A DNA stretch of 64,000 nucleotides from Saturnia japonica. Its lineage: Eukaryota; Arthropoda; Insecta; Lepidoptera; Saturniidae. Numbering within the stretch: the stretch's first letter is position 1; each line of letters opens with the position of its first letter. A program made the position numbers and the translations under genes. The stretch lies in contig CM065334.1 in NCBI GenBank assembly GCA_033032175.1, positions 8,863,705 through 8,927,704 on the forward strand. Direction: 5' to 3'. Below, piece by piece: positions 25,601-33,429 of the stretch. The notes under the pieces were generated by a model. The model was not told the DNA's origin and searched no databases. It was given only the letters and a program-made list of their open reading frames with translations.

Positions 25601-28600
25601 GTTAAATCACTTTATAATTAGGATAAATATGAAATTTTTTACTGAGGGAATAAATATTTTTTAAGAAAAAAAAATTGAGTCGCATTTTTAGTAAACCTGA
25701 CAATGTCAGTTCTAAGTAGTTGTCATAAAGTTCACTTCTGATAGGCAAAGATTTTTGAAAATCGCATTTTTTTATATACGTGTTTTTGTTTTTGAACGAT
25801 TCATTTTTTCGTTGTGGTGTTAAAATTGGTTAGGTTAGGTTTGAAATGTGGTCATAATGCCAGAAATAAATAACGACCCGTTGAAAATTCATATGCATAA
25901 TCTCAAAATAAATAAAATAAAAATTCTCAAAAACATTTGTTTCCGCACTTTTTCCTTCACAGAGGTATTACATCTAACCTCCCCCGTCCCTCCACTTCAT
26001 CAATGTCAGCGGCATGTAGTCTAAAGTGCTTTATCTGTTTCTACAACTCCTGGAAGATTTATAGACATAATAAAAATTATAAATTTTCCGTGTCCGTACA
26101 CAGGCGCGGATCTATGGTTTTAATTTTGTGAGGGGTCATAGATTTGAAGTTTCTCGAAGATTCAACATCGAACACATTATGAGAAAGTGTTGGCTCGCTG
26201 GTTGATAGTTTAGTTAAAACTACTGTACCCGTGACTTCCTTCGCGTCGACCGAGCATACGCGCGAATCGTGCTGCTCCCGCTCTCGGTTATATGTTTATT
26301 GTGGGTGATCCTTAGCAGATAAATATATGCTTTCTCTGACTTTTTTGTAGGGCTTTTTAATATCTAAGACTATGTCGTTCATTAATTTCATATATCTCTT
26401 ATGGTTTACTCAGTGTAAGCCATTTAAGCGCCCCAACTGATTCACCATGACCATTTTTTATTATTAACGCGGAACCCTAATTCTTTTACTAAGATAAAAG
26501 TAGCCTAAGTTACTCCTTATAACATCAGCTATCTACCAGTGAAAGTCCCGTCAAAATTGGTCCAACCGTTTCGGAGATTACCCGAAACAAACAAACAAAC
26601 AGACAGAAAGACAGACAAAATAGGTTTTTTGTTAAAGGTATCGTATATACTTTCATATGTATGTATTTAGTAAAAAGCTATTATTTTGACATTAAAAACA
26701 GACACTTCAATGATATTAATTGTATAGATTATAATTAGTGACGCGTGCTGTCTTTAGTTCGAGCTTATACAATGTTGCCAGCTGTCTACATTACAAAAGT
26801 TTCTATAAATAAGTAAATGATATTTACTTTTATTAATGATTCCCACGACCCGTCCTTAGGATATTGGAAAATATGTTATCGATTATTTAGAAAGTTTGTT
26901 TGTCTGTTTGAACTTGCATCCAATGAGAATTGTTTGCAGACGGCGAAGATGAGGATACGGGCAAAACGACTGGTTCGTTCAGCATGGCGGAGATGGAAGC
27001 CGCCGTCGCTATGCAGGTAGGGACCGGACCGCTGATGAACGAACAGTGACTCTGGTTACTTTGTCTATACGATTACTATAAACAGGTAATGTTTGTATGT
27101 TTGTATGAGATAGTAATTCGAACTGCTGATCCAATTATGATAATTATTTCACTTACAGGAAGCTATATTCTCCCTGACAGATATAGGCTACATTTTATTA
27201 TTTTAAACATATAGGCGTGGATTTTTTTGTAGAGCTTTTGAAGTACGGTAATATTGTAGTACATTTTTGTAACTATTTCAAAGAGTTGGGTCAACGCACG
27301 CCGATGTAGTAGCTAAACGGTATATTTTTGGAGACTTGGTTTACTGTTTGTTTGCTTAGGTAATTAGGCCGATAAGGTTTCAATGTGTGCATGTTCCGCG
27401 ACACTTTCTCTTAACTAAGAATTTATACTGTGATAATAATACCTGTGTGCAAGTGTCCCACTGCTGGGCAAGGCCATCTTCCCAAAGGAAGGTCCATGCT
27501 TAAACACCACGCCAGAACGGGACGTATTGGCGACTTCAAACGCCGAGAAATCGATAGTTCTACATTTTTCCCACATACAGTGGTAGTACAAGAACATTTC
27601 TCAGGCGTTCCGGCTTCCTCACGACGTTCCCACTCACCGTCAGCTGACACTGAAATTGATGGAATAGAATTGGTAGGCGTTATATTTGTTGATGTTATGG
27701 GCATCGAAGAAAAAATGGCGAACACTAGTGATGTACACACTTTATAGTGATGTACTTGAACAATAATGTAGTTAATTTACAACACGATATATTTTTCACC
27801 AGTCTTGCTAAATTAAAAAACACATTTACCTAGTAGCCTAGTATATTTGTTTTCTTTTTAATTGCTAGATTTTCACCGTCCATTTACATATTATGGGTAC
27901 TTGTTAACAGTGTAAGTTTTGCACATATGTCAAAAATCTCTTACATGTATTTATGCGTTATAAAAAAAGAGAAAGAGAAGAAGAGAAGAGAATTTCTAAG
28001 AGAAATTTATAAGAGCGTTAACAAAAAGCGTTACGTTTTTATGCACAAAGTTTACAATCATGTATCAGTCAACCAATCACCTCTTTGCCTATTTCATATT
28101 CAAAGACAAATTTTTACTTAAATCTAAATCATTTGTGAAAAACAACCTCGTTAAGCTAATAGATGAATTATCCACTTCTCTTGAAACACGTTATTGGCGT
28201 AATAAAAAGAAACCATTATTGGCCTGTGCGTATATTAGCTTTAAAAGTATATCAATACACTCTAGCATAAATCTTGAAATGTTTTCCTTACTTACGTGGG
28301 TTGACAGCATAGACCTAACAATTAGGCTAAATATAGATGGTATCACGAAACCAAAACGTCAATATAATTCCCTCCAAATAAAAACTATTTGTGACCAATA
28401 TATTAATTGCCAATATCAAAAGTTTACAAAAATATACACAGACGGATCTAAAGATGGGAATTATATAGGTGCCGCATTTTTTGAGTCAAATTACGAAACT
28501 TCTATGAAATTCAAAATTAATGAAAATGTTTCAATTATGCATGCTGAGTTATTAGCTATTTCGGAAGCTCTAGCGTTTGTTCAGTCAACTGACTCTATAG

Positions 28601-29797
28601 AAGTTGTTATACTAACTGACTCGAAAAGTGCTCTTCAACATGTAGCTAGATGTACCTCGACTTTTCGAGGAACACCGTTAGCCTACACTATCTTAAAACA
28701 ATTACTTGATTTGAAGAAGAATAACAGAGTAATTGTTATGCAGTGGATACCATCTCATATAAACATAGCCGGGAATGAAAGAGCTGACCTCTTAGCCAGG
28801 CAAGGATCTTCCGACGGTATTCCAATTAAAGTATTACCAACGCATTTTGATTTATGTTACATGTTAAAAAATGACTGCTATTTTCATTGGAAAGAATACT
28901 TCGACGAACGCTCTAGATCCAAAGGAATATGGTACAAAACGATACAACCGTATCCTTTAAAGACTCCTTGGATAGAAAATATCACAATTAATCGGCAAGA
29001 AGCCATAACAGGAATGAGATTACGCTCGGGACACATTCCATCGAAAAAATTCGCATTTATGATGCATAAAACGCCATCTCCAATGTGTCCGACTTGCGGA
29101 ATCATAGATGATGTGCACCACATTCTGGTGGAGTGTGTTCGTAGTGAATCCACTAGGTCTAAACTTAATGCTTCTGGTTCGTTCCACATTAGTATATATA
29201 ATTCCATTTTGGCCGACCCTTCGTCTTTTTTTGCTAGGGAGCTATTTAAAATTAAGTTAAGTAATTGTTAATATTGGTTTTATGTTGTTTGGAAATTGTC
29301 TTGTGAACTATAAATTACACAGGCAACATAGTCGCCCAAGCGACTAAGCCTAAATAAAAAAAAAAAAAAAAAAAAAAAAAAAGACAATCCTACTCAAGGA
29401 GTAAACTCCAGTCGTACGTCGGAGCTGACAGTGTTTTTTACTTGGCGTTTGTAGTGAATTCTAGATGTTTCCATGCATTTTATAGAGATCGTAATAGTAC
29501 ATTAATTTAATGGTTCAGGAGGTGTTCGAGGCTCGCGAGCGGCGCGCACTCACCAGGCTATCGCAAGCTGCTGACCCGGCGTCACTCGCTGACCCACAGG
29601 TACATATAAGCATTTTTTATTTTTTACCGAACCGATAATACTAGTAGTGTTTTGAGTTCTAAGTTCCTTAAATAAATAAAGTTTTTTATTTATTTTTAAT
29701 ATTTTAAATTGTGTTGCTTCAGTTGGAGGGTAGCCGAGGAAGAAGACGCCGCGAGAGGCACTGGCTCGACCCTCAAGCTTCTGAAACCGATCTATGA
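10480..29797 (+). CDS. MCC: MCC (colorectal mutant cancer protein) homologue, 14 exons, 5' incomplete
   Basis: Joined exons (10480-10696, 12233-12303, 13821-13930, 16153-16269, 16928-17022, 18752-18849, 19647-19737, 20391-20502, 22163-22316, 22986-23110, 25387-25514, 26940-27016, 29519-29599, 29723-29797) total 1,551 nt. All introns are GT-AG and all phases agree, giving 516 residues plus stop. Identification rests on blocks in MCC order: RLAELHGVIAEL near residue 45, KVASRVKLRR near 215, RMSVWSAAQ then EAYDVLLALAE near 304-340, AEMEAAVAMQ near 455, and a terminal ETDL. In vertebrates MCC is a coiled-coil scaffold of about 830 residues. Its ETSL tail binds PDZ proteins such as Scribble, and it has been linked to cell polarity and Wnt signalling. 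This homologue is shorter and alanine/arginine-rich. The vertebrate coiled coils after the AVLMQ block are largely absent. The start codon and first exon(s) were not found. Confidence 0.8.
10750..12232. other. MCC intron 1 sequence
   Basis: Contains a GT microsatellite near 10779-10796, a more GC-rich patch near 11110-11200, a family G repeat (11761-12090) and a family F fragment (12093-12215). No other exon is seen; the overlapping minus frames at 11440-11734 have no motif. Confidence 0.45.
11761..12090 (+). repeat. Dispersed repeat (family G)
   Basis: About 330 bp matching 15785-16140: AGCGTATTGC, a shared ATCTATAATATCTGTTACTA block, GGTCTATGATT/AGTCTATGATT and AATTTCGATCATTGGGCGAT. A 90-bp fragment also lies near 17740-17830. 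Two copies sit in separate introns of the same gene in the same orientation. The class is unknown. Confidence 0.5.
12233..12303 (+). CDS. MCC: MCC exon 2
   Basis: 71 nt between TATTGTAG and GTAAGTTC. Its phase (1 in, 0 out) is exactly what is needed to join the exons on either side. Peptide ECESTTQPAGELDNDGDR, acidic and Ser/Thr-rich like the linker after the first MCC coiled coil. Too short to stand alone; supported by phase and an excellent donor. Confidence 0.65.
13030..13725 (+). mobile_element. Helitron family C, 5'-truncated
   Basis: Matches 1962-2564 from the GTTAAGTAAGT / GTGCGCTGGCGTAATGGTT blocks to the end, which shows GAGTAAAACCGTGGGGCACA then GCTAG before T. A family F fragment (14093-14285) lies further along. 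Confidence 0.6.
13821..13930 (+). CDS. MCC: MCC exon 3
   Basis: Acceptor ACATTTCCAG, donor GAG|GTAAAT, phase 0 to 2. Encodes NDSSSLVSPEELPTPQEPKV, an acidic Ser/Pro linker. Low similarity to vertebrates, consistent with the disordered linker of MCC. Confidence 0.7.
14093..14285 (+). repeat. Dispersed repeat (family F)
   Basis: Same blocks as 1738-1935 in the same order, ending near CCGTCTTTTGCTGAAGTCGG. Confidence 0.45.
14650..15260. other. GC-rich island inside MCC intron 3
   Basis: Noticeably GC-richer than the surrounding intron, especially 14700-14960 and 15125-15260. Frames at 14615-14875, 14910-15131 and 15094-15300 are open but show no domain and no good splice pair. May be a transposon terminal region; unassigned. 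Confidence 0.3.
15785..16140 (+). repeat. Dispersed repeat (family G), second copy
   Basis: Matches 11761-12090 in order and orientation. It ends only about 10 bp before the acceptor of MCC exon 4, so repeat sequence supplies the branch-point region of this intron. Confidence 0.5.
16153..16269 (+). CDS. MCC: MCC exon 4
   Basis: Acceptor GGTGTTTCAG, donor CAG|GTTTGT, phase 2 to 2. Peptide includes HITDNCDTSLNLSERDSEIC, resembling the MCC segment TADMDNCSDLNSELQ. Confidence 0.75.
16390..16600 (+). repeat. tRNA-headed SINE-like repeat (family H)
   Basis: Contains GACGACCAGACTTGTACG, a TTGTATGTACAGTACG block and AGTTTGAGTCC (B-box-like), matching the inverted copy at 10105-10275. Confidence 0.45.
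16928..17022 (+). CDS. MCC: MCC exon 5 (weaker donor)
   Basis: Acceptor GTCGTTTCCAG, donor GCAG|GTCCAA (non-consensus). The 95-nt length and phase 2 to 1 are the only way to join exons 4 and 6. The frame YNRQVHGSVDSCDRQYGSAE is open. Similarity to vertebrate MCC is weak here, so the exon is inferred from phase. Confidence 0.55.
17440..17731 (-). mobile_element. Helitron-like fragment (family D)
   Basis: Read on the minus strand it begins TAATATTATAAAGCTGAAGA and continues GTTTGTTTGTTTGAACGCG, a very common lepidopteran repeat head. The inner GCTCCTATTGGTCG and GGCTATATAACATC blocks are typical of the same family. Confidence 0.5.
17880..18071 (+). mobile_element. Helitron 3' end fragment
   Basis: Ends ACGGGTAAAACCGTGGGACA then CAGCTAG before T: a hairpin plus CTAG 3' terminus. 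It abuts the next family C element directly, so two Helitrons sit head to tail at one site. Confidence 0.5.
18072..18627 (+). mobile_element. Helitron family C
   Basis: Head TAATATAATAAAACGGAAGA, shared body with 1962-2564, and 3' hairpin GGGTGAAACCGT followed by CAGCTAG before T. The initial TCTATAC is missing at the junction with the preceding element. Confidence 0.6.
18752..18849 (+). CDS. MCC: MCC exon 6
   Basis: Frame CESSRQAKVASRVKLRRTEE matches MCC AKIAERVKLSKTRSE. Two in-frame acceptors are possible: 18752 (after GGTTCTTCAG) or 18734 (after TTGACAG, adding six residues). Two in-frame donors are also possible: GAG|GTGAGT at 18849 and CAC|GTGAGT at 18834. All four combinations keep the frame. 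Confidence 0.75.
18990..19220. mobile_element. MITE-like repeat (family I)
   Basis: Flanked by CCCGACTGC (18998) and GCAGTCGGG (19202), a perfect 9-bp inverted repeat. Internal blocks (AATTGTGGGAGTGACATAG, then CTATATAATATTTAAGTA) recur at 34528-34780 and 49410-49650. Confidence 0.55.
19647..19737 (+). CDS. MCC: MCC exon 7
   Basis: Acceptor TTATCAG, donor GATG|GTAATA, phase 0 to 1. Peptide WCADAAEKLALDVCAQADLR aligns with MCC SVAEHLAHSLQDCSNIQ. Confidence 0.8.
20391..20502 (+). CDS. MCC: MCC exon 8
   Basis: Acceptor TTTGTGACAG, donor CACAG|GTAACC, phase 1 to 2. Peptide RCARLQADARVLRCALDRAT corresponds to the MCC coiled coil ERLNSRIEHLKSQNDLLTIT. Very GC-rich. Confidence 0.8.
20605..21082 (-). 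mobile_element. Helitron family C, inverted
   Basis: Reverse complement of family C: AACCATTACGCCAGCGCACG and the CTTACGTAACAAAAATCAAT block match 1962-2564. The CTAG end is lost. Confidence 0.55.
21800..22035 (-). mobile_element. tRNA-derived SINE
   Basis: On the minus strand the head reads TTAGCTTAGTGGCCTGG (A-box-like) then GGTACAATTCCCAGGTC (B-box-like), at 21986-22033. The body runs GGCTTTGTGCC...GGGGGCAAGCC... and matches the SINE at 34045 and 48943 (opposite orientation). It is not a tRNA gene: there is no complete cloverleaf. Confidence 0.65.
22163..22316 (+). CDS. MCC: MCC exon 9
   Basis: Acceptor TGTTCGCAG, donor CAG|GTACGC, phase 2 to 0. Peptide begins RMSVWSAAQESSCVAL and continues ALEAYDVLLALAETAHANAD. 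This is the best match in the gene, to MCC ERMSMLVGKYESNATAL and CIEAYELLLALAESEQ. The antisense frames here are shadows. Confidence 0.88.
22385..22640 (-). repeat. Dispersed repeat (family J)
   Basis: The reverse complement contains CTATAGATGTATGTGTTTGT and AGTGTCGCTTTTTC, matching 10255-10420 in inverse orientation. Confidence 0.4.
22986..23110 (+). CDS. MCC: MCC exon 10
   Basis: Acceptor TTGTATAG, donor CA|GTAAGT, phase 0 to 2. Peptide ATAERVGQQLLARLDAELVS matches MCC KTAENAAKALLMKLDGSCG, and PWLQNDH matches the following QPWESL region. Confidence 0.85.
23312..23694 (+). mobile_element. Possible solo LTR
   Basis: Begins TGTTCCCG and ends CCCACA. Inside are a TATA-like TATTTAAG (about 23506), an arthropod-type initiator AGTTCAGTTTTG about 30 bp later, and AATAAA near 23650, in LTR promoter/polyA order. 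No target duplication is visible, so this is tentative. It lies in MCC intron 10, same strand. Confidence 0.4.
23720..24900. other. MCC intron 10, remaining sequence
   Basis: AT-rich, with no exon or RNA gene seen. A GC patch at 24425-24470 has no open frame. Confidence 0.4.
24905..25250 (+). repeat. Dispersed repeat (family E), uninterrupted copy
   Basis: Same blocks as 2566-3170 but without the nested LINE end. It serves as the reference for the empty state of that site. Confidence 0.5.
25387..25514 (+). CDS. MCC: MCC exon 11
   Basis: Acceptor TTGGTGTAG, donor TACG|GTAACA, phase 2 to 1. Peptide CEARLRAHAARLKAETVTLR matches MCC EQRLKDYIQQLKNDRAAVKL, a coiled coil. Confidence 0.8.
26220..26728 (-). 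mobile_element. Helitron family A
   Basis: Family A copy in MCC intron 11, antisense to the gene. The TC end is intact; the CTAG end is changed to CTAC. Confidence 0.6.
26940..27016 (+). CDS. MCC: MCC exon 12
   Basis: Acceptor TTGTTTGCAG, donor CAG|GTAGGG, phase 1 to 0. Peptide GEDEDTGKTTGSFSMAEMEA ends AAVAMQ, matching MCC LDLENAVLMQELM. Confidence 0.8.
27430..27760. repeat. Common lepidopteran dispersed repeat
   Basis: Contains GTCCCACTGCTGGGCAAGGC and AAAGGAAGGTCCATGCTTAA, followed by CACCACGC; I recall these as widespread in moth and butterfly genomes. Open frames exist on both strands over the same 105 codons, as expected of repeat sequence and not of two genes. Confidence 0.45.
28045..29382 (+). 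mobile_element. 5'-truncated LINE with RNase H
   Basis: An open frame followed by a short 3' UTR and a 24-A tail (about 29358-29382). It sits sense-oriented in MCC intron 12. Only the end of the reverse transcriptase and the RNase H domain remain. No target duplication was identified with confidence. Confidence 0.7.
28060..29271 (+). CDS. LINE polyprotein C-terminus: RNase H plus zinc knuckle
   Basis: 403 codons, uninterrupted. Residues 1-95 look like the post-RT region (YWRNKKKPLLACAY). RNase H follows with its four acidic sites visible: YTDGSKD near 125, HAELLAISEAL near 161, LTDSKSAL near 186, and HINIAGNERADLLAR near 233-247. A C-x2-C-x6-H-x4-C finger (CPTCGIIDDVHHILVEC) lies near residue 344. 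RNase H in a non-LTR element is typical of the I, Loa and some R1-group clades; I favour an I-like element but cannot fix the clade. The frame is intact, so the insertion is probably young, but with no endonuclease or complete RT it cannot move by itself. It is not a host gene. Confidence 0.8.
   Translation: MYQSTNHLFAYFIFKDKFLLKSKSFVKNNLVKLIDELSTSLETRYWRNKKKPLLACAYISFKSISIHSSINLEMFSLLTWVDSIDLTIRLNIDGITKPKRQYNSLQIKTICDQYINCQYQKFTKIYTDGSKDGNYIGAAFFESNYETSMKFKINENVSIMHAELLAISEALAFVQSTDSIEVVILTDSKSALQHVARCTSTFRGTPLAYTILKQLLDLKKNNRVIVMQWIPSHINIAGNERADLLARQGSSDGIPIKVLPTHFDLCYMLKNDCYFHWKEYFDERSRSKGIWYKTIQPYPLKTPWIENITINRQEAITGMRLRSGHIPSKKFAFMMHKTPSPMCPTCGIIDDVHHILVECVRSESTRSKLNASGSFHISIYNSILADPSSFFARELFKIKLSNC
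29519..29599 (+). CDS. MCC: MCC exon 13
   Basis: Acceptor TGGTTCAG, donor CAG|GTACAT, phase 0 to 0. Peptide EVFEARERRALTRLSQAADP continues the helix after AVAMQ (MCC AVLMQELMAMKEEMAEL). Confidence 0.75.
29723..29797 (+). CDS. MCC: MCC terminal exon with PDZ-binding tail
   Basis: Acceptor GTTGCTTCAG, phase 0, then 24 codons to TGA (29795-29797). A basic stretch GRRRRERHWLD is followed by QASETDL-stop. ETDL fits the class I PDZ ligand (S/T-x-L) and mirrors the vertebrate MCC ending NETSL. Ending exactly at that motif argues that this is the true terminal exon, although vertebrate MCC has about 200 more residues before it. AATAAA follows at 30134. Confidence 0.75.
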   Translation: MEGSRGRRRRERHWLDPQASETDL

Positions 29798-30133
29798 ACA
29801 TTACAATATATCAATAATCGTATATTCCTATACGCTATTTTCTGTTACAGTTGAATTTAATGATAACATTGTTTTTAGATACTCTGCACGTGCCTAACGT
29901 TAGAACTTGTACTTTATATGCCGGAACAAAACTAAAATATCTACGAAAATATTTTCCCATTTGCCTATATTCGTTTGATTTATGTAATAATTATTTAAAA
30001 TCTGTAAAATTATTTTTAACCAAAAAAAAAAGTTTAATCAATTCACATTAATTGTTGGCTTGCTTCATAATATCGCGCTTACGTGATATGATGCGCGCGC
30101 AGCTCTGAATTGTACCCTCGACTTAGGGTTGCC

Positions 30134-30139
30134 AATAAA
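30134..30139 (+). terminator. Candidate MCC polyadenylation signal
   Basis: First AATAAA downstream of the ETDL stop, 337 bp away. Another lies near 30224. AT-rich sequence makes chance hexamers common. Confidence 0.3.
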
Positions 30140-30252
30140 AAAAAGACATCAAATTTGAAAGAGTATAAAAAAGTATTTAGAAGAAAAAAGAATTTGTCAA
30201 ATTGATGTGTTTATTTCTATAAATAAAAATTTTGGTTGCTTTTAGGACATCC

Positions 30253-30400
30253 TATACAAGTTCGTGCGCGACCGTTCTGTTTCCAACATACGATAACGGG
30301 GGTGGGTTGTGTAGCGGGGGAGGGAAACGAGCGCAATTGCGTGACGTAGGCACGCAGTCACAGTACACTGAAGTAAACAGTATTACGTCGTCATACAAGC
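30253..30400 (+). repeat. Inverted repeat arm (family K, left)
   Basis: ACAAGTTCGTGCGCGACCGT, a G-run block and GAAGTAAACAGTAT recur inverted at 31660-31830. The open frame 30232-30465 is repeat-derived. Confidence 0.5.
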
Positions 30401-30659
30401 GGACGAAACGAAATCTAGATAAACCTCAGTATACAAATAGTCGCGAGTACGCTGCAGTTACTTAATTTAAGGCTAATGGCGAAATATTATATTACCTACC
30501 TCCTAGAATTTAAAATTGTTTTTGATTTACACACCCACTTACACATCTACATAACCTACACACTTTCTATTTATACACATAATACGTGCACACATAATAA
30601 CATATTATGTACTCTAATATTACATGGATCGATATCATACACCAACTTTTTATTGTTAC

Positions 30660-30698
30660 GGTACCCGAGTCACAGGCTCTTTGCCTAGTTCGGGTACC
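30660..30698. other. Hairpin GGTACCCGA / TCGGGTACC
   Basis: Perfect 9-bp inverted repeat (30660-30668 with 30690-30698) around a 21-nt loop, in AT-rich DNA 0.9 kb past the MCC stop. Function unknown; may be 3' UTR structure or a repeat end. Confidence 0.4.
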
Positions 30699-31659
30699 GG
30701 AGATATTTTTAATTTTTTTACAAAATATAAAAAATGATTCAAGAATTGTCTACTAAAAACCATACTAAACTATATTTTAATTGAAATTCTTTGTTAAATA
30801 CTATGGTCACTAATAAATTATTATTATTATTTATTGAACTTTAAGCAAAAATATTGTATTATTTTTTCTCAGTGACGACTCGTGAAGATCGCTGGTGTAG
30901 TGCAAACCTATAAAAATACTGTGCAATATGTTTTTTTTCCTTATCCGTATTTATGTAGGTAACATTTATAGATTAACAACCCTTTATATATTAAACAAAA
31001 AACAATAAAGAGATTTGGTATTAAGTTGTACTGAGTGGATTGCGCTCCTATGAAACAAAGATCAGTACAACGAACGATAAGCACGGAATTCAATGAGTGT
31101 GAAAGAGAGCATTTTTACCGATACGTGAAACAAAAGATTTTTATGAGAAATGAACCGAAACTGGAGCGGGGCTCCTGTACTACATTTTACAAGCGAAGGT
31201 TTTGCTTCTGCATTTAATTATGTTTGTGATTTGTATGTATAATAATTACCTATAGAGTTAAAAATAAGTTATTACTTATTTCTAACATACAAAATTATTA
31301 CAATGTTGATATACAATAGTTTATGAACTACGCTTTAGAATCTGTCGCACGAAACTTTGTCAAATTATACCTATGTACTAAATAATAATGTTCCTATTAC
31401 TTCAGTAGAAAGTTAGCGCTACTTTTTAGTGAACACCCATTAAATATTTTGACAAGCCGCTACAGATTGTTCTTACTAACTTACAATCACTTTTAAACTG
31501 GAAATAAAACCCAAGTAGAAATATTTTTTATAAAAACTTACAAAAGCAGTAATATTATTTTGACGGAAACATAATAGTGACAATTTATTATAGCATTATC
31601 AAACAGGTAAGTAGGTAACCCAACAAACACAGTCAGAGGGCAACCTTAGTGCGTGTTTA

Positions 31660-31830
31660 TCTACCAAGCGGCTGTTGGTAATTATTTTAAGAACACTGCC
31701 GAGACATCATACTGTTTACTTTAGTTTACTGTGTAGTGTAGTGAAGTAAAAACGCGTTATCCCGCCCCCGTCAATATTTCTCTCACATATAAGGACGGTT
31801 GCGCACGAACTTGTCGAACTTTTGTCATGT
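31660..31830 (-). repeat. Inverted repeat arm (family K, right)
   Basis: The reverse complement carries ACAAGTTCGTGCGCAACCGT, GACGGGGGCGGGATAACG and AAGTAAACAGTATGATG, matching the arm at 30253-30400. The arms are 1.3 kb apart and the interior is AT-rich with no gene. Confidence 0.5.
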
Positions 31831-32350
31831 TAATTAAGCAGTTTGTTAACAGATGTCGCCTTCTACATGTTAGTTGAATATATTTTCACTAGGAGAGACA
31901 TCAACATTAACGATGTGTTAATTTTTCTTCATTGGAAATTAATATATAGATAATGGATAATAGAAAAGAGTTACTGTACAATATTGTGTTATATAAAGGT
32001 ACTATTGCTTGTGCAGAGAGGAACTCCAGAGCTAAGATTATAGTGCGTATGAATTCACAAAAAAAAACTATAAATAATTTTCAATATCTTTAAAATACTA
32101 TCAAATTCTTACAAAGTTCAAGTAGATCGTTTGGGAATAAAATTGAATCCTATAATATGTAATGTATTAAAATCGTTGTAAATTATAATATATATTATGT
32201 TCCCAGTTTAATGATGTATTAAATTGAATTTATATGAGATTTTGGACAGAAAATATAATTTCAGTATCAATGGTCCGAGAGCTAGGCAGCTAAAGCTGAT
32301 GCTTTATTGGTATTTCTACTTTCTAGAGTCTTACCGAAACAGAAATTTAA
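31831..32350. other. Non-coding stretch
   Basis: No exon or RNA gene is seen. A short match to 16650-16700 (ACATGTTAGTTGAATAT) lies near 31866. The frame 32224-32544 runs into a Helitron and is not a gene. Confidence 0.4.
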
Positions 32351-32869
32351 TCTATACAATTAATAAAATTCAAGTGTCTGTTTGTAATGTTAAAGAAAAA
32401 GTTTTTATTAAGTTGCTTATGAAAATATATTCGATACCTGAAACAAAACACTCATTTTTATATATTTTGTCTGGCTGTCTGTTTGTTCCGGGTAATCCCC
32501 GAAACGGTTGGACCGATTTTGACGGTAATATCATTGATAGATAGCTGACGTTATAAGGAGTAACTTAGGCTAACCTAATTTTAGAAAAAGAATTAGGTCC
32601 CGCACAAATAAAACAAAACTGGTTATGGTGAATCAATTCGGGCGCTTAAATGGCTTATGCTGAGTAAAACATAAGAGATATAGCAAAATAAAGTACTACA
32701 TAATCATAGGCATGGGAAAGACCTACAAAAAACTCTGAGGTAGTATACATCTATTTTCTAAGGAACACCCACAATAAGCATTTTTGTCTTTAAAATAGCC
32801 GGGAGCGGGGAAGCAAGATTCGCGCGGGCATTCTGTAGTCCACGTGAGCGAAACCACGGACACAGCTAG
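32351..32869 (+). mobile_element. Helitron family A, complete termini
   Basis: Best-preserved family A copy: starts TCTATACAATTAATAAAATT after A. It ends CGTGAGCGAAACCACG (hairpin) then GACACAGCTAG before T. Confidence 0.7.
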
Positions 32870-33105
32870 TGTATTGTAAGTAAACTTTATTACAAATCAA
32901 CACTAGATTATATAAAGTACAGATTTCTTTTCTAATTTAGTAGGTATTTAAAACATTTACTGTGTCTACATGAATTAGAGATAGACACAAGTGACCAACA
33001 CACCGAAGTTAACCGAACGGTGCGCGACAATTCACGTGGGCCGAGTTTCAGCGTGGCCGAAACCGAATTTTCGATTGGAAATTAGTTTTTTTTTTAAGTG
33101 GCCTT

Positions 33106-33420
33106 ATTTACTTCTTATAATATCAGCTATCTACCAGTGAAAGTCCCGTCAACATCGGTTCAACCGTTTCGGGGATAACCCGGAACAAACAGGCAGACAA
33201 AAATTAAAATAATTGGTGTTTTGTTCAAATCAAATCAAATCAAAATATCTTTTATTCAATTTAGGCCCTAGGAAGGCACTTATGAATGTCAAAACACTAC
33301 TGCCCGTTCGGAAAACATCCCAGACATCGAGGTTACAGGTATTGCATATATATTCATATGGAACTTAGTAAAAACCTGTTATTTTAAAATTACAGACACT
33401 TCAATTTTATTAATTGTATA
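33106..33420 (-). mobile_element. Helitron family A fragment, interrupted
   Basis: Family A sequence to about 33224 (TTGGTGTTTTGTT) resumes at about 33335 (GTTACAGGTATTG). The gap is filled by a family B LINE end. Confidence 0.55.
33225..33334 (-). repeat. LINE end (family B) nested in Helitron
   Basis: CAAATC repeats, then the family B core, ending at CCCAGACATCGAG. It splits the family A Helitron between TTTTGTT and ACAGG, so it inserted later. Confidence 0.6.
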
Positions 33421-33429
33421 CATTTATTA

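Noticed and set aside
27423..27747. Mirror-image 105-codon ORFs on both strands
   Set aside because: The sequence is a common lepidopteran dispersed repeat (CTGCTGGGCAAGGC block); neither frame has a domain.
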